Assembly (NCBI RefSeq): GCF_003665095.1
Contig: NZ_RCHV01000002.1
Coordinates: forward strand, 2,600,001-2,664,000
Direction of reading: 5' to 3'
Source: Streptomyces sp. Z26
GTDB taxonomy: Bacteria > Actinomycetota > Actinomycetes > Streptomycetales > Streptomycetaceae
DNA length: 64,000 nucleotides
Below the pieces are notes generated by a model. The model was not told the DNA's origin. It made no database searches and saw nothing but the letters and a program-made list of their open reading frames with translations. The position numbers were made by a program, and so were the translations under genes. This document shows, piece by piece, positions 43,993 through 55,925 of this stretch; position 1 is the stretch's first letter; the number at the start of each line of letters is the position of its first letter.

Positions 43993-44739
43993 GTGATAGA
44001 ACTACTAATAAGTGCGATCATCGGCGCGATCATTTCCTGGGTAATAGCAGTACTAATTCACCCTTTGTCAAAGCACCTTGAGACAACTTCTCGAAGACTA
44101 TACCGACTGAAGCCAATTAGCGTCCACGTCGAACGCGACCCATCGCTGGCTTGGTCTGGGTTCCCCAACTGGATTCCTTCCTTTGTCTACTTTCCTGCAC
44201 TTCCTCAGAGCCCACCTCCTGAACACCCCCACGATTGGTACAGATGGGCAGTTGAGCACGGAGGAGTTGACGCTTGGAGGACCGTCTTGAAGGTGACGAT
44301 TACTTCACGTGAATCCGTTAGCGTCGTGGTGGAACCCCCAAAACTACGCCCCCTAGAAACGCGCGTTCGAAATCTTGAAAGTGGCATTATTGCGGTATCC
44401 CCGGTCGGTGGTGCCGCAGTGAGTCCAAGACGAATCGAGATCAACCTTGAAGTCCCATGCGCTCAGTGGGTTGACGTAGACAGTGAACCGATAGAGCCCC
44501 TGTCTTTACTTCTAGGTCCAGGCGAGACCGAACAGTTCCACATCTTTGTGGAGGCGCAGAGTGGTCGCCACGAGTGGCGCCTGGAAATTCCCGTGCTAGT
44601 GGACGGCAAGAGAATGACTGTACCGGTGAGGGACACCAAGCAACTCGATTTTGTCACATGTGGCCCTGAAGGCTTGGAGGAGTATTGGTGGACCGATGAC
44701 GGTTGGATTCGAAACTCTTCATTCGGTAACACGGCATGA
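43993..44739 (+). CDS. Orphan membrane-anchored protein of low-GC origin
   Basis: The 248-residue protein starts with one transmembrane helix (MIELLISAIIGAIISWVIAV) and has a soluble domain rich in beta-strand patterns (EINLEVPCAQWVDVD; FHIFVEAQSGRHEWRLEIPV). GTG 43993 has a good ribosome site, AAGGAG, six bases upstream. Codon use is unlike the rest of the window: many CTA, ATA and AAA codons and a TTA at 44506-44508, which would make translation depend on the bldA tRNA. No family is recognised. The membrane anchor and beta-rich domain are seen; function is unknown. It is probably recently transferred. Confidence 0.65.
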   Translation: MIELLISAIIGAIISWVIAVLIHPLSKHLETTSRRLYRLKPISVHVERDPSLAWSGFPNWIPSFVYFPALPQSPPPEHPHDWYRWAVEHGGVDAWRTVLKVTITSRESVSVVVEPPKLRPLETRVRNLESGIIAVSPVGGAAVSPRRIEINLEVPCAQWVDVDSEPIEPLSLLLGPGETEQFHIFVEAQSGRHEWRLEIPVLVDGKRMTVPVRDTKQLDFVTCGPEGLEEYWWTDDGWIRNSSFGNTA

Positions 44740-44857
44740 ATTTATAGAAGCACTACGGAGGTCACCTCCAGTGTGGAATATCCTTGTTTTCAAATGTCTC
44801 CGTACCGGGGGTCGACAGATCTGCTTCGGGAACAACGACGATGAAGACGCATCAGCG

Positions 44858-45835
44858 TCAAACCGGCTGGGGCCCACTTCGCGAGCGGAACGCCAACTCG
44901 GCCTGAAGACCGGACGCGCAATGCTCGGCGCCGCGCGACGTGCTGCGTGCCTTGGTGGCCTCGGCGCGTAGCAGCTTGGCTGTCTGGTTGTCCTTGTAGT
45001 TGGCATGGTGCAGGAGCTTGTGCTTCTCGTGCCGTGGCGTGGTCGCTTTGGTGAGCACGGCTTCATGCTCGCCGGCGGGCCCGTCTGCTGGGCAAGAGCG
45101 TAGTGCCGCGTGTTCAGCTGCTCCAGTTCCCGCCCGAACTCTGCGCACGTGCGGAGCAGTTCGATACGGTCCGCCTCAGCAGCCGCCCGTTCGTTCCCGC
45201 GGAGTACGGGGCGCCCGAAGCGACCGGTCGCGGTTAGCTGCTGGTCGAGTGCTTCGAGGCGCGTCTGAGCGTCGTGCAGTTGAGCGGTGCGTTCAGTGAT
45301 CGTGGTTTCCAGCGCTCGGGCTTCACGGACGGCCACCGCACGTTCGGCAACGTCTTGATTCCGACGGCCGAGCGCGAGCGCGTTCGGGCTCGCTCCAGCA
45401 CCGGCCTGCTGTTCAGCGTGGGCGCCAGCGGCCTCCGCCTTCGCGGCTGCTGCCGTGGTGGCGCGTGCGGACGTGGCCGCCATGCGCGCGGCGTCGCGTA
45501 GAGACGTGTCGCTGAGGTGCGCGTACGGGCGGCCGCTCGTCGGTTCGGCTCGCGCGGGCCTTTACGGCGCGCAGGAGCGCGCGGGCATCGATGTGGCCGC
45601 CCACCTCGGCGGCCACGGCCTTCTCCAACGTCTCCTCGCCGTACAGGTCGACGGCGTTCACGCCGACCGCGTCGGCGAGCTTGAGCAGGGTGGAGGCGGG
45701 GACGCGGTGCGATTCCCCGAACCGCTTGAGTTGGCTCTCGATCCTGCGGTACGTGTCCTGCTTCCGCTTGGAGTCCAGCAACGTCGCGGGGTCCACGCTG
45801 TGTTCGGCGACGACACGGCGAACGGCGCGGGCCAC
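44858..45835 (-). pseudogene. Frameshifted remnant of a coiled-coil, possibly plasmid/ICE-derived gene
   Basis: Three overlapping frames join into one protein-like reading of about 320 residues. From GTG 45835: HSVDPATLLDSKRKQDTYRR to RALLRAVKARA; after a shift near 45520-45545: RPYAHLSDTSLRDAARMAA, a long coiled coil with TTITERTAQLHDAQTRLEAL; after a second shift near 45080: GEHEAVLTKATTPRHEKHKL to ELAFRSRSGPQ. The coiled-coil, Gln/Arg-rich style resembles C-terminal parts of actinobacterial mobilisation proteins, but I cannot name the family. Two frameshifts make it inactive unless they are sequencing errors. Confidence 0.5.
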
Positions 45836-45870
45836 TACGGCTCCGGACGGGTGTGTGAACGGACGTGCTG

Positions 45871-47070
45871 TCAGTAGGACTTGGGGAGGCCCAGGGACTG
45901 GTGGGAGACGTAGTTGAGGATCATCTCCCGGCTGACCGGGGCGATACGGGCGACGCGGGCCGCCGTGACGAGGGAGGCGAGGCCGTACTCGCGGGTGAGG
46001 CCGTTGCCGCCAAGGGTGTGCACCGCCTGGTCGACGGCGCGTACGGCGGCCTCGCCGGCCGCGTACTTCGCCATGTTCGCCGCCTCGCCCGCACCCGCGT
46101 CGTCGCCCGCGTCGTAGAGCTGGGCCGCCTTGCGGGTCATCAGCCGGGCCAGCTCGATCTCGATGTGCGCCTGCGCGAGCGGGTGCGCGATCGCCTGGTG
46201 GGCACCGATCGGCTCCTTCCACACCTGGCGCGTGGTCGCGTACTCGACGGCCCGGTCCACCGCGTACCGCGCCATGCCCAGGGCGAAGGCGGCGGTCATG
46301 ACGCGTTCCGGGTTGAGGCCCGCGAACAGCTGGAGGAGACCGGCGTCCTCGTCCCCGACGAGTGCGGATGACGGCAGCCGTACGTCGTCGAGCGCCAGCT
46401 CGAACTGCTTCTCCGGCGCGGCGAGTTCCATGTCGATCATGCGGCGGGTGAAGCCGGGGGCGTCGCGCGGTACGACGAAAAGGCACGGCTTCAGCCGGCC
46501 GGTCCGCGCGTCCTCGGTGCGGCCCACGACGAGCGTCGCGTCCGCGATGTCGACGCCGGAGACGAAGACCTTGCGGCCGGTGAGCAGCCAGTCGGCGCCG
46601 TCGCGGCGGGCGGTGGTGGTGATGCGGTGGGAGTTGGAGCCCGCGTCCGGCTCGGTGATGCCGAACGCCATCGTGCGGGTGCCGTCGGCGAGTCCGGGCA
46701 GCCACTCGCGGCGCTGCTCCTCCGTGCCGAAGCGGGCGATGACGGTGCCGCAGATGGCGGGCGACACGATGAGCATCAGCAGTGGGCAGCCCACCGTGCC
46801 CAACTCCTCCAGCACGATGGACAGTTCGGTGATCCCGGCACCGCCGCCGCCGTACTCCTCGGGGAGGTTCACGCCGAGGTAGCCCGCCTTGGCGGCGTCC
46901 GCCCAGAGCGCGTCGGTGTGCCCGCCCTCGCGGACGACGTCGGTGAAGTACGTACGGCCGTAGCGCTTGCCGAGCGCGGCGACGGCGGCGCGCAGGGCGC
47001 GCTGTTCGTCGGTCTCCAGCAGGGTGCCGAGCGCTGCGGCGGGTCGGGCGTCGGTGCGGCTGGCGGTCAT
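45871..47070 (-). CDS. Acyl-CoA dehydrogenase
   Basis: The 399-residue flavoenzyme has FGITEPDAGSNSHRITTTA (FAD/acyl site), the arginine-rich helix MARYAVDRAVEYATTRQVW and the C-terminal HTLGGNGLTREYGL. The common catalytic Glu in the C-terminal YEGT motif is replaced (RIAPVSREM). A Glu in GLNPERVM aligns with the catalytic base of isovaleryl-CoA and long-chain dehydrogenases, which suits branched substrates such as isovaleryl- or citronellyl-CoA. It is the last gene of the carboxylase operon; its stop lies at the right edge of the accessory island. ATG 47070 follows GAGGGGG. Confidence 0.92.
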   Translation of the reverse strand: MTASRTDARPAAALGTLLETDEQRALRAAVAALGKRYGRTYFTDVVREGGHTDALWADAAKAGYLGVNLPEEYGGGGAGITELSIVLEELGTVGCPLLMLIVSPAICGTVIARFGTEEQRREWLPGLADGTRTMAFGITEPDAGSNSHRITTTARRDGADWLLTGRKVFVSGVDIADATLVVGRTEDARTGRLKPCLFVVPRDAPGFTRRMIDMELAAPEKQFELALDDVRLPSSALVGDEDAGLLQLFAGLNPERVMTAAFALGMARYAVDRAVEYATTRQVWKEPIGAHQAIAHPLAQAHIEIELARLMTRKAAQLYDAGDDAGAGEAANMAKYAAGEAAVRAVDQAVHTLGGNGLTREYGLASLVTAARVARIAPVSREMILNYVSHQSLGLPKSY

Positions 47071-47191
47071 ACGGGGCCCCCTCGGGTCGGTCGGTACGGC
47101 GGATGCGGCGGGTACGGAGCAACTGGGCTCGTGCGTACGGGTGTCGGCGCGCACGCACCGGGTCGGTACGGGCGCGGGGTACGGGTACGGG

Positions 47192-49390
<2,199 letters not shown>

Positions 49391-49525
49391 CGCGCCACCC
49401 CTCCGTACCGCGTCGTGCTCCTGCCCACTGCTCCGCCCTCCGCCCGGTCCGTCCAAGTCCCTGTCCTGGCCCGCCTGTTCACGCCAAGCGCGCCACACGC
49501 GACGCGGGGCGCCGCCCGTCGCCCG

Positions 49526-51193
49526 TCACATCCGGAACACCCCGAAACCGCCGCGCGCGCCCGCCACCGGCGCCGTGTGGATCGCCGACAGGCACAGGCC
49601 CAGCACGGTGCGGGTGTCGCGCGGGTCGATCACGCCGTCGTCGTAGAGCCGCCCGGACAGGAACACCGGCAGCGACTCGGCCTCGATCTGCTGCTCGACC
49701 ATCGCGCGCAGCGCCGCGTCCTGCTCCTCGTCGTAGGGGCGGCCCTTCGCCGCCGCCGACTCCCGCATCACGATGGACATCACACCCGCCAGCTGCTGCG
49801 GGCCCATCACGGCGGACTTGGCGCTCGGCCAGGCGAAGAGGAAGCGCGGGTCGTAGGCGCGGCCGCACATGCCGTAGTGCCCGGCGCCGTAGCTGGCGCC
49901 CATCAGCACGGACAGGTGCGGGACCTTCGAGTTGGAGACCGCGTTGATCATCATGGCGCCGTGCTTGATGATGCCGCCCTGCTCGTACTCCCGGCCGACC
50001 ATGTAGCCGGTGGTGTTGTGCAGGAACAGCAGCGGGATGTCGCGCTGGTTCGCCAACTGGATGAACTGCGTGGCCTTCTGGGACTCCTCGCTGAACAGCA
50101 CCCCTTGGGCGTTCGCCAGGACGCCGACCGGATAGCCGTGCAGCCGTGCCCAACCGGTCGCCAGGCTGGGCCCGTAGAGCGGCTTGAACTCGTCGAACTC
50201 CGAGCCGTCCACGATCCGCGCGATCACCTCGCGCGGGTCGAACGGCGTCTTCAGGTCGCCCGGCACGATGCCCAGCAGCTCGTCCTCGTCGTGGCGGGGC
50301 GGTACGGCGGGCGGCGGATCGGCGTGCGCCTTGCGCCAGTTGAGGCGCGCGACGACCCGGCGGGCGCGGCGCAGGGCGTCCGGCTCGTCCAGCGCGAAGT
50401 GGTCCGCGAGGCCGGACGTACGGGCGTGCATGTCGGCGCCGCCCAACTCCTCGTCGCCGGACTCCTCGCCGGTGGCCATCCTCACCAGCGGCGGTCCGCC
50501 GAGGAACACCTTGGCGCGTTCCCTGACCATGATGACGTGGTCCGACATGCCGGGGACGTACGCGCCGCCCGCCGTGGAGTTGCCGAACACCACGGCCACG
50601 GTGGGGATTCCGGCCTCCGACAGGCGGGTGAGGTCGCGGAAGAGGGCCCCGCCGGGGATGAAGATCTCCTTCTGGCTGGGCAGGTCGGCGCCGCCGGACT
50701 CGACGAGGCTGACGCACGGCAGCCGGTTCGCGCGGGCGATCTCGTTCGCGCGCAGCGCCTTCTTCAGCGTCCACGGGTTGCTGGCGCCGCCGCGTACGGT
50801 CGGGTCGTTGGCCGTGATGAGGCACTCGACGCCGGACACCGTGCCGATGCCGGTGACGAGGGAGGCGCCCACCGCGTAGTCGCTGCCCCAGGCGGCCAGC
50901 GGCGACAGTTCGAGGAAGGGCGTGTCCGGGTCGATCAGCAGCTCGACGCGCTCCCTGGCCAGCAGCTTCCCCCGGTCCCGGTGGCGTGCCACGTACTTCT
51001 CGCCGCCGCCCGCCACCGCCCGCGCGTGCTCGGCGTCCAGCTCCGTGAGCCGGGCGAGCATCGCGGCGCGGTTCTCGGCGTACGCGGCCGACGCGGTGTC
51101 GAGCGCGGAGCGCAGTACGGGCGCGGGGCCGGTCGGGTCGGCGGCGACGTGTCGCACGGTGGGGGCGGCGGTCGGGTCCGAGGCGGTGGTCAC
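49526..51193 (-). CDS. Acyl-CoA carboxylase beta subunit (carboxyltransferase)
   Basis: The 555-residue carboxyltransferase has both crotonase-like halves: LVESGGADLPSQKEIF, GNSTAGGAYVPGMSDHVIM, LFLHNTTGYMVGREYE and LMGASYGAGHYGMCGRAYD. The pattern SGGADLP and NTTGYMVG is that of methylcrotonyl/geranyl-CoA carboxylase beta subunits, while propionyl-CoA types usually differ. It transfers the carboxyl from biotin to an unsaturated branched acyl-CoA. GTG 51193 overlaps the stop of the AtuA-family gene (GTGA). Confidence 0.93.
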   Translation of the reverse strand: MTTASDPTAAPTVRHVAADPTGPAPVLRSALDTASAAYAENRAAMLARLTELDAEHARAVAGGGEKYVARHRDRGKLLARERVELLIDPDTPFLELSPLAAWGSDYAVGASLVTGIGTVSGVECLITANDPTVRGGASNPWTLKKALRANEIARANRLPCVSLVESGGADLPSQKEIFIPGGALFRDLTRLSEAGIPTVAVVFGNSTAGGAYVPGMSDHVIMVRERAKVFLGGPPLVRMATGEESGDEELGGADMHARTSGLADHFALDEPDALRRARRVVARLNWRKAHADPPPAVPPRHDEDELLGIVPGDLKTPFDPREVIARIVDGSEFDEFKPLYGPSLATGWARLHGYPVGVLANAQGVLFSEESQKATQFIQLANQRDIPLLFLHNTTGYMVGREYEQGGIIKHGAMMINAVSNSKVPHLSVLMGASYGAGHYGMCGRAYDPRFLFAWPSAKSAVMGPQQLAGVMSIVMRESAAAKGRPYDEEQDAALRAMVEQQIEAESLPVFLSGRLYDDGVIDPRDTRTVLGLCLSAIHTAPVAGARGGFGVFRM

Positions 51194-52932
51194 GGCAGCA
51201 GTTCCTCCGGTATGTCGACGTACCGCGCCCGCAGCCACTCGCCGAGCGCCTTCGCCTGCGGGTCGAAGCGGGCCTGCGCGGCGACGCCCTCGCCGAGGAG
51301 GCCGTCGACGACGAAGTTGACGGCCCGCAGCCGCGGCAACAGGTGCCGGGTGACGGGCAGTTCGCGGATCTCGGGCAGCAGCGCGCGCAGCCGGTCCACG
51401 GTCAGCTCGTGGGCCAGCCAGCGCCAGGCCGCGTCGTCGCGGACCCAGACGCCGACGTTCGCGCTGCCGCCCTTGTCGCCGCTGCGCGCGCCCGCCACCT
51501 CACCGAGCGGCACGCGCCGTACGGGTCCGGGTGGCAGCGGCGGTGGCGGCTCCGGGTCCGGTACGGGCGCCAACTCCCGTGTACGGGCGGGGTGTCGGAG
51601 CGTCAGCCGTTCGCCGTCCGGCAGTACGGCCGTGTGCGGCACCTCGTCCGCCGGGACGTGGACCGCCTCGAACACCCCGTAGGGCGCGCCCTTCCCGGGC
51701 GGCGCGGTGACGTGGAAGCCGGGGTAGCTGGCGAGGGCCAGCTCGACGGCGGCGGCGCTCACCGCGCGCCCGACGACGGCCTGGTCGGGGTCGCGGACGA
51801 CGAGCCGGAGCAGCGCACCGGCCTCCTCCTGCACGTCGGCGTCGGCCCGGTCCGTACGGGCGAGGGTCCAACGCACCTCGGTGGGAGGGGCGTTGGTGGC
51901 GCCCGTGAGGTGCGCGGTCATCTGCTCCCGTACGAGCGCGGCCTTCGCCTCGACGTCCAGGCCGGTGAGGACGAACACCACCTCGTTGCGGTAGCCGCCG
52001 AGGCGCGTCAGCCCCGCCTTCAGCGTCGGCGGCGGCGCCTCCCCGCGCACCCCGGCGATCCGCACCCGGTCCGGGCCGTCGGCCGCGAGCCGTACGGTGT
52101 CCAGCCGCGCGGTCACGTCCGGCCCGGCGTACCGGGCGCCGCCCGTCTCGTACAGCAGCTGCGCGGTGACCGTGCCCACGGTCACCGCGCCTCCCGTACC
52201 GGGGTGCTTGGTGATCACCGACGTGCCGTCGCGGTGGATCTCCGCGAGCGGGAAACCGGGGTGGCGCGCGTCGATCCCGTCGCGCGCGAAGAACGCGTAG
52301 TTGCCGCCGGTCGCCTGCGTGCCGCACTCCAGCACGTGCCCGGCGACGACGGCCCCGGCGAGGGCGTCCAGGTCGTCGTCGCCCCAGCCGAAGTGCGCGG
52401 CGGCGGCGCCGGTGACGAGCGCCGCGTCGGTGACGCGGCCGGTGACGACGACGTCGGCGCCCGCGCGGAGGCAGGCGGCGATGCCCGCGCCGCCGAGGTA
52501 GGCGTTGGCGGTGAGGTACGGGGCGGGGGCGCCGTCCCGCTGGGGCAGCAGGTCGGGCCGGGACAGCAGGTCGTCGCCCTCGACGTGCGCCACGTGCACG
52601 GGCACGCCGAGGCGCGCGGCCAACTCCCGTACGGCGTGGGCCAACGCGGCCGGGTTGAGGCCGCCCGCGTTGGTGACGAGCCGTACGCCCCGCTCGTGCG
52701 CGAGGCCGAGGCAGGTCTCCAACTGGCGCGGGAACGTACGGGCCCAGCCGCCGCCGGGGTCCTTCATCCGGTCGCGGGCGAGGAGGAGCATGGTCAGCTC
52801 GGCGAGGTAGTCGCCGGTGAGCACGTCGAGCGGGCCGCCGGTGAGCATCTCGTGGACGGCGTCGAAGCGGTCGCCGTAGAAGCCGGAGGCGTTGCCGACG
52901 CGCAGCGGGGCGACGTGCGCGGGGCCGGTCAC
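51190..52932 (-). CDS. Acyclic terpene utilisation AtuA-family protein
   Basis: The 580-residue protein belongs to the AtuA/DUF1446 family: [17 protein letters not shown] at the start, [41 protein letters not shown] and [16 protein letters not shown]. In Pseudomonas, atuA is required for citronellol/geraniol use, but its biochemical role is not settled. The C-terminal 110 residues ([19 protein letters not shown]) form a second conserved domain present in the longer actinobacterial form. It overlaps both neighbours by four bases, so it is translated with the carboxylase and the TIGR03084 gene. Confidence 0.92.
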   Translation of the reverse strand: MTGPAHVAPLRVGNASGFYGDRFDAVHEMLTGGPLDVLTGDYLAELTMLLLARDRMKDPGGGWARTFPRQLETCLGLAHERGVRLVTNAGGLNPAALAHAVRELAARLGVPVHVAHVEGDDLLSRPDLLPQRDGAPAPYLTANAYLGGAGIAACLRAGADVVVTGRVTDAALVTGAAAAHFGWGDDDLDALAGAVVAGHVLECGTQATGGNYAFFARDGIDARHPGFPLAEIHRDGTSVITKHPGTGGAVTVGTVTAQLLYETGGARYAGPDVTARLDTVRLAADGPDRVRIAGVRGEAPPPTLKAGLTRLGGYRNEVVFVLTGLDVEAKAALVREQMTAHLTGATNAPPTEVRWTLARTDRADADVQEEAGALLRLVVRDPDQAVVGRAVSAAAVELALASYPGFHVTAPPGKGAPYGVFEAVHVPADEVPHTAVLPDGERLTLRHPARTRELAPVPDPEPPPPLPPGPVRRVPLGEVAGARSGDKGGSANVGVWVRDDAAWRWLAHELTVDRLRALLPEIRELPVTRHLLPRLRAVNFVVDGLLGEGVAAQARFDPQAKALGEWLRARYVDIPEELLP

Positions 52933-53804
52933 GGGCGCTCCTCCCCCGTACGGGCGGCGGCCTTCCGGCCGTGCGGCGCCCGTCCCGGGCCGGGTGGACC
53001 GGCGAACGCCTGGGCGAGGTCCAGCCACCGGTCGGCGTCGGCGCCCGTGGCGGTGAGCGCGGTGTCGTCCCGGTGGACGCGCTGGGTGACGAGGCGGCAG
53101 AAGTCCACGGCGGGACCGGTGACGCGCTGCGCGGCGTCCTCCGGCCCGTACGCCCACACCGCGCCGCCACCGTCCGACGCGTCCGGGCCGTCCGACGCGT
53201 CCGGCGCCGACGGCGGGTCCAGCTCGACGCGGAACGGCGCGTCCGGCGGCTCCAGTCCGCGCACCACGTACGCGAAGTCCCGGGTCCGCACGCCGATCCA
53301 GGCGACGTGCCGCAGCCGTACGGTCGGCGCGCGGCGTACGCCCAGTGCCTCCGCGACGTCCTCGCCGTGCGCCCACGTCTCCATCAGCCGCGCCGTCGCC
53401 ATGGCCGTGCCGCTCATCGGCGGCCCGAACCACGGCACCCGTACGCCGCGCGGCAGTTGACCCAGCGCGCGCCCCAACTCGGCGCGCTCGCGCCGCCATC
53501 GGTCCAGCAGTTCGGCGGGCGGCAGCGCGGCGCCCTCGGCGGCGCCGTCGTCGACGAACGCGTGCGGCGCGGCGAGCGCCTTCTCCGTCTCCCGCCGGAA
53601 CGCGTCCGCGTCCCGTACGGCGAGCAGCGCGCACCGGTCCGTCCACAGCAGGTGGGCGATCTGGTGGGCGACGGTCCAGCCGGGGGCGGGGGTGGGCGAC
53701 CGCCAGTCGCCGGGCGGCAGTGGGGCGACGAGGCGGTCCAGGTCGTCGCCCTCGGCCCGCAGTTCCCCGACGACCGCGCCCGCGTCCGTACCCGCTCCGG
53801 TCAC
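52929..53804 (-). CDS. TIGR03084-family DinB/MDMPI-like metal-binding protein
   Basis: The 291-residue protein has the DinB-like four-helix bundle with a metal site: His in [13 protein letters not shown] and Glu/His in [14 protein letters not shown], plus the fold's [15 protein letters not shown] segment. It matches the TIGR03084 family, often found with acyl-CoA carboxylase genes in actinobacteria. By fold it may be a mycothiol-dependent enzyme; its exact reaction is unknown. It is the first gene of the carboxylase operon. Its start lies 105 bp from the -10 of the shared promoter. Confidence 0.88.
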   Translation of the reverse strand: MTGAGTDAGAVVGELRAEGDDLDRLVAPLPPGDWRSPTPAPGWTVAHQIAHLLWTDRCALLAVRDADAFRRETEKALAAPHAFVDDGAAEGAALPPAELLDRWRRERAELGRALGQLPRGVRVPWFGPPMSGTAMATARLMETWAHGEDVAEALGVRRAPTVRLRHVAWIGVRTRDFAYVVRGLEPPDAPFRVELDPPSAPDASDGPDASDGGGAVWAYGPEDAAQRVTGPAVDFCRLVTQRVHRDDTALTATGADADRWLDLAQAFAGPPGPGRAPHGRKAAARTGEERP

Positions 53805-53908
53805 GCCGCACTCCCGTCACTCGCCGCTGTCGCGCGTCCTGTCGTCGTTGCCGTTCCGGCCGTCGCCGTCGGTCCGGTTCCAGGCCGGGTCCGACCCGGT
53901 CCGGTCCG

Positions 53909-53953
53909 AGCGTGGCAGCCGAACCGAAAACAATCAAGCATGCCTGCATGATT
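53909..53953 (-). promoter_or_regulatory. Promoter and palindromic operator of the carboxylase operon
   Basis: The operator at 53932-53953 (starts AATCAAGC, ends GCATGATT) is an 18-of-22 symmetric palindrome. On the minus strand its end forms the -35 TTGATT; CACGCT 17 bp further (53909-53914) is the -10. The copy at 32999-33043 has the same TTGATT-17-CACNNT layout and even shares the downstream GCTGCCAC. A TetR repressor here would block RNA polymerase. Confidence 0.7.
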
Positions 53954-53972
53954 TTCTGTCCGCAGACGCCGA

Positions 53973-54003
53973 GGGACCCCGGGGCGCGACGCCCCGGGGT
54001 CCC
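53973..54003 (-). terminator. Terminator of the osmoprotectant ABC operon
   Basis: A perfect 14-bp stem GGGACCCCGGGGCG (53973-53986) with 53990-54003 and a three-base loop lies 55 bases downstream of the binding-protein stop codon. Confidence 0.85.
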
Positions 54004-54057
54004 CGGTGCCGTGTCCGCGCGGGCGGACCCGGCGGAGAGCCGTGCTCCTCGCGGAGG

Positions 54058-55047
54058 TCAGCCCTCCTTGATGAAGCCCTCCTTCACCATCCAGTCGAGC
54101 GCGACCTGGTGCGGGTCCTCACCGTCCACGTCGACCTTGGCGTTGAGCTCCTGCGCCACCGTGTTGTTCAGCTTCTTGGTGATCGGCGCCAGGACCTCCG
54201 CGATCTCCGGGTACTTCTTCAGCGTCGAGGAGTGGATCTCCGGCGCGACGTTGTAGAGCGGGAAGAACTTCCGGTCGTCCTCCAGCACCTTCAGCTTCAG
54301 CGCCTTGATCCGGCCGTCCGTCGTGAAGACCTCGCCGAACGTGCAGGCGCCGCTGTCGACCTGGGTGTAGATGACGCCCGTGCTCATCTTCTTGATCTGC
54401 GACGGCGCCAGCTTCATGCCGTACTTCTTCGACATGCCGGGCAGGCCGTCGTTCCGCGCGGCGAACTCGCTCTCCACGCAGATCGACACGGCCTTCGGGT
54501 CCTTCTTCGCCAGCGCGGCGACGTCCGAGAGCGTGCGCAGCCCGTACTTCTGCTGGGTCTTCTCGGTGATCGCGAGGGCGTACGTGTTGTTGAGCGAGGA
54601 GTACGGCAGCCAGCTCAGGCCGTTCTTCCGGTCCTCCTTCTTCACCGCCTCGTACATCTTCTGCGCGTCCGGGATCGGGTTCTCGTGCCCGAGGTGGGTG
54701 ATCCAACCCGTGCCCGTGTACTCGTACATGGCGTCCGCCGCACCGGTGCGGACGGCCTCGCGGGAACCGATCGTGCCCTGGATGTTGGTCTTGTCGATGA
54801 CCGTGGCCCCGGCGGCCTGGAAGGCGAGGCCGAGGATGTTGCCGAGGATGATCTGCTCGGTGAACTCCTTGGAGGTCACCGTCAGTTCGGCCCCGTCGAG
54901 GGGCTTGCCCTGCCCGACCGAGCCCGGCTGCACGTCGTCGGTCATCGGGCTGCCGCTGACCAGGCCGCAGCCCGCGAGCAGCGAGGCCGACAGCAGCAGC
55001 GCCGAGACCCGGCGCACACGTACGGTCCGGAACGTACCGGCGCTCAT
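54058..55047 (-). CDS. Osmoprotectant (choline/glycine betaine-type) ABC substrate-binding lipoprotein
   Basis: The 329-residue protein has a lipoprotein signal peptide with lipobox LLAGC (Cys about 27). The mature protein is of the OpuAC/ProX quaternary-amine class: LTVTSKEFTEQIILGNILG, TGAADAMYEYTGTGWITHLG and the C-terminal ALDWMVKEGF. It captures choline, glycine betaine or related osmoprotectants outside the cell and passes them to the two permeases. The start ATGA overlaps the permease stop. It is the last of four genes in the operon. Confidence 0.92.
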   Translation of the reverse strand: MSAGTFRTVRVRRVSALLLSASLLAGCGLVSGSPMTDDVQPGSVGQGKPLDGAELTVTSKEFTEQIILGNILGLAFQAAGATVIDKTNIQGTIGSREAVRTGAADAMYEYTGTGWITHLGHENPIPDAQKMYEAVKKEDRKNGLSWLPYSSLNNTYALAITEKTQQKYGLRTLSDVAALAKKDPKAVSICVESEFAARNDGLPGMSKKYGMKLAPSQIKKMSTGVIYTQVDSGACTFGEVFTTDGRIKALKLKVLEDDRKFFPLYNVAPEIHSSTLKKYPEIAEVLAPITKKLNNTVAQELNAKVDVDGEDPHQVALDWMVKEGFIKEG

Positions 55048-55925
55048 GTCCGCACCTCCAAACCCTTGGGACGGAGCAGCAGTTCGGCCACACCCGCCAG
55101 CCAGTCGATGAGCAGTGCCAGCGCGACGGCCAGCACGGAGCCGAGGAACAGCACCGGCATCCGCTGGTTGGTGATGCCCGCGGTGATCAGGTCGCCCAGA
55201 CCGCCGCCGCCGCCGAACGTGGCGAGGGTGGCGGTGCCGACGTTCAGCACCAGGGCCGTACGCACACCGGCGAGGATCAGCGGTACGGCCAGGGGCAGTT
55301 CGACCCGGCGCAGCACCTCCGAGCCGGACATGCCGATGCCCTTGGCGGCCTCGGTCAGCTGCGGGTCGATGGCCTGGAGCCCGGCGATGGTGTTGGCCAG
55401 GACGGGCAGCGCGGCGTAGATGACGATGCCGATGATGGCGGTCTCCGCGCCGATGCCGCGCCAGATGACGAGCAGCACCAGCAGACCCAGGGCCGGTACG
55501 GCCTGCCCGAGGTTGGCGACGGCCAGCACGTACGGGGCGGCCCCGCGCAGGGCGCGCCGGGTCAGGGCGATGCCCAGCGGGATGGCGATGATGAGCACCA
55601 ACACCGTGGAGATCGCGGTGAGTTCGATGTGCTCGCGCACCCGGGGCCAGACGTTCCCCTCGATGGACTGCTTGGCGATGGAGTCGAGTTCGGCCCCGCG
55701 GTACCACATCCAGGTGGCGAGCAGGACGACCGCGACCACGGCCGGTACGACGGCGACCCGCTGCCAGGTCAGGCGGTCCAGGACCCGTTCGCCGGTGGCG
55801 GGAGCGGCCTCGCGGTCCTGCCGCTCGCGCTCCAGCTCGGCGACCAGGGCGCGGTCCTTGTCGCGGAGTTCGGCCGGACGGTCCTCGGTGGAGGCCGACG
55901 GCTTCGAGGGCGTGTCGCTGCTCAC
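55044..55925 (-). CDS. Osmoprotectant ABC transporter permease
   Basis: The 293-residue permease has a charged, Glu/Arg-rich N-terminal extension of about 55 residues, then six transmembrane helices and the EAA loop EAAKGIGMSGSEVLRRVELPLAVP. It is the BPD_transp_1 fold of OpuC-type importers and pairs with the second permease at 57195. The EAA loop contacts the ATPase. GTG 55925 overlaps the ATPase stop, giving coupled translation. Confidence 0.92.
   Translation of the reverse strand: MSSDTPSKPSASTEDRPAELRDKDRALVAELERERQDREAAPATGERVLDRLTWQRVAVVPAVVAVVLLATWMWYRGAELDSIAKQSIEGNVWPRVREHIELTAISTVLVLIIAIPLGIALTRRALRGAAPYVLAVANLGQAVPALGLLVLLVIWRGIGAETAIIGIVIYAALPVLANTIAGLQAIDPQLTEAAKGIGMSGSEVLRRVELPLAVPLILAGVRTALVLNVGTATLATFGGGGGLGDLITAGITNQRMPVLFLGSVLAVALALLIDWLAGVAELLLRPKGLEVRT

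Noticed and set aside
33044..45870. tRNA gene, integrase or insertion sequence at the island borders
   Set aside because: I looked for cloverleaf-type repeats, transposase or integrase motifs and terminal repeats and found none, so the transfer mechanism stays unknown.
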